NCBI GenBank assembly: GCA_008508345.1
Contig: QNGE01001709.1
Span: 3,715 to 67,714 of the forward strand
Direction: 5' to 3'
DNA length: 64,000 bases
From: Paragonimus westermani
Taxonomy: Eukaryota; Platyhelminthes; Trematoda; Plagiorchiida; Troglotrematidae
Shown: one piece after another, positions 57,735 to 64,000 of the stretch
How positions within the stretch are numbered: the stretch's first letter is position 1
Layout of the letters: the number at the start of each line of letters is the position of its first letter
Notes under the pieces: generated by a model
What the model saw: the letters and a program-made list of their open reading frames with translations, nothing else
Databases searched by the model: none
Told to the model about the DNA's origin: nothing
Position numbers and translations under genes: made by a program

Positions 57735-60700
57735 CTTATTCTTCACATATCATCACGAGATGGATTCATAAAGGGATGTACAACTCTCGAGATGACAGCG
57801 AATTTTCTCCAGCATGAGCACCAAATCGTTTTAACGATTTTGCGAGTTTACATAAGACTCCTAACTAAGTCTGCTAAATAAGTCGTGTATACTGGACAGA
57901 AGAAAGACACGCTATTGGGGTGTAAGGGGTGCGGTTACCGGAGCAGTCACTGGCGTAAGGAATTTTGATGACTCCAGGGAGATTTATTTTCTATACAATT
58001 GTTTTCCAGGATGGGTCCCATAGAACAGCTCTCCGTCGTAGCAAATGATAATGGCCGACCAGGAAATGTAAGGAAGTTTCATTTACTCCGTCCGCAAAGA
58101 TCTCGTAGGCATTGTTTTCTTCTCATATGTTCATCAGTCACGAGAACAATCATCGTTAGCTAAATTCGAGTGGACCGTTTAAAAGCAAATTATATCTACA
58201 CGGTTAAAATTAGTAGTCATACTCTGTTCTGGGTACACAATTTGTTCATCAAGAGCAGCCCCACACACTGTTCTCATTGATCGCCTTCTAGGCCAGCAGA
58301 CGCCCACTGGACACCGAACAAGATAAACCGACTGAAACCAGGTTCTTCTGATCCTCTGCGTCGAACATGCTTATCAGGTGAACCGTTGAATTGGCGACTT
58401 CGTTTCTGCATTTTCCATCGAGCTCCACCGATGCGGTAAAAGCTAACCAATGCCTTGGCGATATTCAAGCGACCATTCAGGTCACTTTTTCTTCATATGC
58501 GCTTTCTGTGTGGCAGCTTCATCCGTTCACACGTCGAAAATGAATCTGCGACTAGGCCTTCTTCTCATCAGAAAATTTTCGACCGTGTGCCACTGAGGCC
58601 GTTCGCTTGTTGAAAACTGTGCTCTGCAATATGTGTCTTACGGAGCCAAATATTTATTTAACGGATCCTTGTTATGTCATATATGACCTGCTTTCCACCT
58701 CTTTGACCATCAGAAAATATGACTATTCGTGGAGATAGGTTTTAACTATGCCAGGACAAGCAATCTGAGGGGGGTTAATCTTTAACTAAAGACGAAACGC
58801 AACTATCCGGAGGGTAGACAAAAGGCTACGACTGTACATCTGTGAGACACAGAAAGCCATTTCTGAGTATTCTGTTCTCACGAACTCTGTTTCCAGCTTC
58901 AGAGTTCGCCTTTATATACCTTTTCTGTTCAACCTCAATAGTGCATGTAGTGGATCTAAACACTGTCAAATTACTCGAGCGTGAACGCGGAGCCAAAATG
59001 TGGTGGAAACCAAAGTGAAATGACTCACAGTAGTTCGTGAAGGTGTGTTAGTTTAGAAATCCACTACATCGAATGAAATATTCGACGGAAACTATCCGCG
59101 ATGTTACGTCTAAGAGGTTTCTGCTGAGATAGATTATTGGACCCGTTGGCATTCAAGCCTCCAGAAACCTGTAATCGAGCGACACAGAACGCAGAGAAGA
59201 CGCACAGCTCACGACCACTGAAGTAGATTTTATCAAATCATTCGATTAACTCGATTCAAACATGAACTGTACAAGTGAGATAGATAAAGGCGAGAAGAGT
59301 GAACAAGAAAAATTATAAAAGTACAAAATGCTGTACAGAACGCCACTTGAATCTGCTGTTCACACATAGATGTGAATACATGTGGATGTGTGATTCTACG
59401 CATCGGGATACGAAACTTCCGGGAGCTGTTGCGCTCGGTTTCCGTTTCTAACTCATGGATTTATAGGTGGACCTACTCTCACTAAACATCGGTTTCGTTG
59501 ACCTTCAAATGTGGTATTCGTTTGAAAACGATATCAGATTTCGTGGTGATTGACTACCTGTTGTTCGTAATAAATTTCCATTTTTGGAAAGGACGAAGTG
59601 ATTAGAAATTAACACATTAGACAAATTCTATAATCATGCACTATGTCAAATTATCTTGATGTACGTCATCCACTAAGAACCTTAATAGCACAACCTAGGG
59701 AACACTCGATGTGGGCTACAATTTCATGTCAGGGTACACGGTCGTAATAAAATATATAGAGCATACAACGTCAGGTACACTGTAACGGGTATTAACTGAG
59801 TGTGTACGACCTCCGACAATCTAATGCTTCTTTCATACTGCTCAAACTACGGGCTATACCCTGGTACATTCTTAAGAGTTAGTAAAACTCAGCTAAGCTG
59901 AGCATTCCCTGAGCGAAATCTGAGTGTTCCAAGTGGACAGAATGGGAAGACCGAGAGAACAGTGTGATAAAAAACTATGTACAGCCCCAATGAATTGATC
60001 TTATCACATGATACACAATTCTTATTTTATTTCGGGCAACCGATCGCATTGCCTATCAGTACACTTCCATTTTCCACTTATTTGGTTAATTTTTCTGTCA
60101 TTTGACCAATCATGTGTTGATACGTTACTCAGATGACTTATTTAATGTAAATTTTCACATCGCATATGCAAAATATGTATGCACGTGCATCCAAATCCAA
60201 TGCATTCGTTTACGAATGCCGATGAAACATTTCATCGAGGTCCACGATCAACGATTTTCTAGAAAAGTGAGAATATTGCCATGTTAACACGGGCCCACCG
60301 GACTGACGTAATCACTGTTGTGTACACGCACGTCTCGTGCACAATGTAATCATCCCTTTCAATATTTATTGAGCACATTATCAGAGATGTTGGATTATTG
60401 TAACCTGTCGTGTGCCCGTTCTAGTTACGTGGCGAATTGACCGTATGTGACATATTACGCTCATCACAAAGGCTTAGTTGTTCACATTTAAACACAAACG
60501 TTCAGCCTACACTGCCATACGTAATTTTTCCAGCAAATATACTGGTCACTAATCCCCAAGTAGCAAAACGTTGAGGAACCCGCGCGGCCCACGGCGGACT
60601 GTCGTCGGGCGGATGACGAGCAGTGAGATTAGTGTAGGGTTCAGACGGGCTTTGGCCATCCAGTCACGAACAACGCAACGAATAGAAGAAGAATATATGT

Positions 60701-61419
60701 CCGGCACGCGAAACCGATGTGAGATCGAGCGAATAGTAAAATGAAACGTCAGTACAGCGAAACGACAAGCGAGCAGACAGCGCAGCCGAAAGTTCGAGTG
60801 CACGGGCGACTTGCCGGTTACCATAGTCGTTCAAACAAACCTTTACGCGAATACAAAATTTGGGGAAAGAAAGAGTGCAAATGTTAATCTTAACTTTAAC
60901 GCAGTTAGCAATAAACAAACAGGGTCGCTACAGTGCTCCACAGCTAGACAAAAACCGCAGTGTTAACTTCGATAATGTAGGAGTTTTCAGTTAATCGGAA
61001 CCGTTGACTCGAGCAGGAATGGTCTAATTTTCTCATGCTACACAGCTGGCGTCCACTCCTAGTGGAACGGGGAGGAAAAACAATTGGAAATGATTGGGTG
61101 GGCACGATTAGTCAGGTTGTAGGCAATGAAGGACACGTTGTGGTCAGCTTATTAGGGCCGTAGCCTTGTTCACGTCCATCGTAGGCTATCTTCACGGGAG
61201 TTTGAGCGTTCCAGCGTCTTCTCATAATGTGCGCCCTCAGTGCCCTATGCACATGAGGGATGGTTAATCCCAGGTATCTAGAATGTACAGTGTTCATAAA
61301 CTGGAAACGAAAACTTCACCGGGCTTTGATTCCATGGCGTCCAGCAATATGAAGCGTTCTTTTTCTTTCCGAAGGAAAACGTGTCGTAGACTATCTGCTT
61401 TAAGTCGGACCATTTAAAA
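57735..61419. other. No recognised features
   Basis: About 3.7 kb of AT-rich sequence with only short, overlapping open frames. No motif could be tied to a gene or element. Confidence 0.45.
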
Positions 61420-61985
61420 TCACCCTGGCAAGGATGTGTGACAACAAAAGCTAGATACGGCGGACGTCCACGTAATCTGCGGATCGCACTGGCCTCCGTA
61501 ACTATCGACCACGTCTGCTCTGGGAGCTTGGATCCGTTGAGGCAGGCGGAGTCGTAACTGAAACCAAACGCTAGGTAATTTACCGACCGCAGAGGGCGTT
61601 GCTGTTTGCGAATCATTTTGCTCAGCGAGTACCTCTATAAACGCTGGCTTCAGTCCATCGATAGAGATCACATCGCGTTTGGTATTGCATCCTAACGAAA
61701 CGGTCCGGTATACGGCGGGTGCAAAGTTCGTCGAGGAGTAACCGCACGAACCAAAACACAAGAACAATTTAACAGACCAGGATGTTAGTAAGTTGGCATG
61801 GTCTTTCCCCTCGGTGGAAGTGGTTTCATGGATGTTTGAGATCTAATATATCCACAAATAATGGAGATGGAGCAAAAGTGAGACGTAATAGTCTTACAGT
61901 ATTCCTTCTGGGCAAATCCAGAAAGAAATTTTCTGTCACGTCTGGTGGAGAAAGCTGAAACCTTCAAGAGCTTACTTTCTAGTTA
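61420..61985 (-). pseudogene. CsRn1-like Gypsy pol C-terminal fragment
   Basis: Read on the - strand: LPPRGKTMPTY, then VLVRAVTPRRTLHPPYTGPF, then a frameshift into DVISIDGLKPAFIEVL. This matches the tail of CsRn1-like integrases ('HVFVR-D-VRR-L-PPY-GPF', 'VSIDRLKPA'), as also seen at the end of Gypsy B (PPYSGPFKVLR, VSIDRL). The upstream catalytic domains and LTRs were not found nearby. Confidence 0.75.
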
Positions 61986-64000
61986 ATTAAGTTCTTTCAC
62001 AACTTTCTGCACAGGCTGCATTTTTTGCTGCTGAAAGACTAATTACGGTGGAGTTAAGTAATTTTTGCAACAGATGCCACCAATTAGTACCCCGAAGCAG
62101 TAGGGCCAGAAGAATTGAGCAGGTTTTCTAATGATTCCAACACACAGTTTTGGACACAGTCCTCAGTTGCGGTGGTGATGGAGAATATTCGATATCGACT
62201 TGGTTAGCCGTTGGTTTTCGGTTAAATCAGTGAATGTTGCTCGTACATCATTCAATGCTTCACTGTTGTTTGGTGGCTTTATCCACATCCTCTCCGTTAT
62301 ACGTCGCAAATTTGTGAGACAGGCATACTTGAAGTTCGCACGAACATGCATGAAGTTCTCAGATACGATTTAAATGAGGACAAAAAATCAGAGTCCAGCG
62401 GTCCATGCAAACTTGCGTTTACACACAGGCGGCTAGTGCAGTGAAAGTTGAACACAAGCTCCGAGTCGCCGTACAAATCAACAAACCAAACTAATAGTTT
62501 CAACAACACTGGTTCCACATAATCCACCTAGTAGAGACACCACTCTGGATAGCAGAGCAGTTAAATGGAAACGGAGAGTTTCATAAAGATTTTGTTAATT
62601 TTGTCATCCGTTATACATTTCAAGTCACGGTATAGATCTATAAAGTGGGTTACCGAAATTCCGCAACATTCCAATGGTCGTAGTCCACCACGAATCCATA
62701 TATTCTAGGGGACTCCTCAGACATTCACTTCCATGTTCCATTATTCCCCTGCTTATCTGGCTAATTCCCCTTTCCATTGATCTGTGAAACACCATCATTC
62801 CCAGGTACACCGTGTGCACATAATCGGGCGGTTAACAGATTACCATATTCATTTGTAATCTTTCAATAGAACACTGGCCAGCATGATATTATTGTCGGCG
62901 TTGGGGTCTGTGGTCGATGTCTTTTCGTGAATTACAGCTGCTTGGTAGTAACACCATTCAACGGTTAATGTACTTTCCCAGTGCATTACATTTTTCACAA
63001 TAGTAATAACCAGTAGGATTTTTATCTGGCGATTGAAAGTTTTTGCAGATGCATCACCAACTAAGTCACCTAACAGAACTACATGCACCTGACGGTCTTA
63101 CGTTGACAGCAATGAAACACTCTTCAAAGAGGTTAAAAGGTCTTTAAGCTATCCAGATATTCTGCAAAGCTAACAGGTTTAGAAAGACCGCAGAAGAAGT
63201 CTTCCATCCATCACCCACATACAGCGTGGCTTATGCAACCACTCAAACCGAAATAAACATATTTCCCACTCTCGATGAATGTACAAGCACATCCCCGTGG
63301 TGCTCCCAATGGAGTACGTGTATCCAAAGGCAACTCAAACAACACCTAATGCCAACGGTTTTCAACAGCAATCACGCGAACAATTTTACAAGTGTTCTTT
63401 TTTACTTGTTGGCACCGAAGACGTCCTTGCCTAAAACGATGACAGAAATAGTGTTTAATGATACCGTTACCTACCTAATTCTCTCAGTATTATGATCCCT
63501 CTCATCATCCTTTCTGGAATGACGGTTGGCGACTCCAGAGTGGAGCCAGCGGACCTTGCATCCGCAAACAACTCCTCCGTGACGTTTTCCAGGGAAATTT
63601 CGCCCAGTCTTTAGTGAACATCGCAATAAATACTCAATTAGGTGAGGTTACAAAAAGAGGGGTATCTTCCGCATCTTCTCTGCAACATTATTTACTGATG
63701 ACTGAGAGCTGCCTTTAGAACTTCCACCATATGCTAGTTTAACCAAACGAAAAAAAGGGGCAATTGAAAAGTCCTGCGGTATTTCTAACGACTTACTGGT
63801 CGTTTTCCATGTAAAATGCTCTAGTATGTCTGTAACGGCGATGCCCGTTTCTGCTTCATAGCAGCTAGAGTGAGATATCTTCTTTATGGCCAATAGTGTT
63901 CCCCTTCCAGTTGATGTAAATTACTTCGGTCCATCGACTGTGTTCCGTAAAATACACACTGTCGGTGAAATTAACACAAAGTATGCGTCCGTTACTTCTG
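61986..64000. other. No recognised features; several - strand open frames
   Basis: Open frames of 60-81 codons occur on the - strand (62,297-62,527; 62,849-63,088; 63,648-63,893). Their sequences match nothing I know. They could be exons of a gene extending beyond the window, but no splice-consistent chain was established. Confidence 0.35.

Noticed and set aside
1..64000. CRISPR arrays, operons, ribosome-binding sites or other bacterial features
   Set aside because: The window is eukaryotic, with spliced genes and retrotransposons. No regularly spaced short repeats were seen.

Overview
This is a eukaryotic nuclear window. It has introns bounded by GT/AG, long non-coding stretches, microsatellites, and at least a dozen retrotransposon insertions of RTE-like, CR1/Jockey-like, Penelope-like, BEL/Pao and Gypsy type plus a TRIM. 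The combination points to a parasitic flatworm, perhaps a tapeworm: a CsRn1-like Gypsy element with the unusual CHCC gag box, a TRIM of the kind known from tapeworms, RTE and Penelope-like elements, and a gene whose first introns are only 37-44 bp. The taxon is inferred; nothing in the window proves it.

Only one host gene can be supported. It fills 1631-29850 on the + strand and encodes a mitochondrial-type isoleucyl-tRNA synthetase (IARS2). I could follow 17 coding exons whose phases all agree, giving 1,038 residues: a basic targeting-peptide-like N-terminus, the HIGH-type HVGH site, the editing (CP1) domain, the WCLSRQR and WYDSG core motifs, KMSKS, the anticodon-binding helices and a C-terminal four-cysteine zinc site. 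The first five introns are tiny. Later introns reach 9.2 kb and are loaded with mobile DNA: an RTE fragment (10.2-10.4 kb), a Penelope-like element (11.9-13.8 kb, - strand), a nearly full-length RTE-like LINE (14.2-17.6 kb, - strand), a second RTE-like LINE (20.3-22.0 kb, - strand) and a tRNA-like fold-back (23.9-24.4 kb). Two RTE 3'-end modules lie upstream of the gene.

From about 33.7 kb to the end the window is mostly a retrotransposon graveyard. It holds a TRIM-like solo LTR (33.75-34.02 kb), two short LINE pieces (34.0-34.7 kb), a decayed BEL/Pao pol (36.3-39.8 kb), and a complete but dead Gypsy element with both LTRs (39,995-43,708). Next comes a three-level nest. An outer Gypsy RT is split at 47,112/53,395 by a CsRn1-like Gypsy element (LTRs at 47,113 and 53,084). 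The 5' LTR of that element is itself interrupted by a 984-bp TRIM (47,178-48,161) with 5-bp target-site duplications. A CR1/Jockey-like LINE RT split in two (56.3-57.7 kb) and a - strand CsRn1-like pol tail (61.4-62.0 kb) follow. I recognise no host gene after 29,850.

Three single N bases (3334, 18654, 54131) mark scaffold joins. Two of them are flanked by exact duplications (1,020 bp and 38 bp), which look like unmerged contig overlaps.
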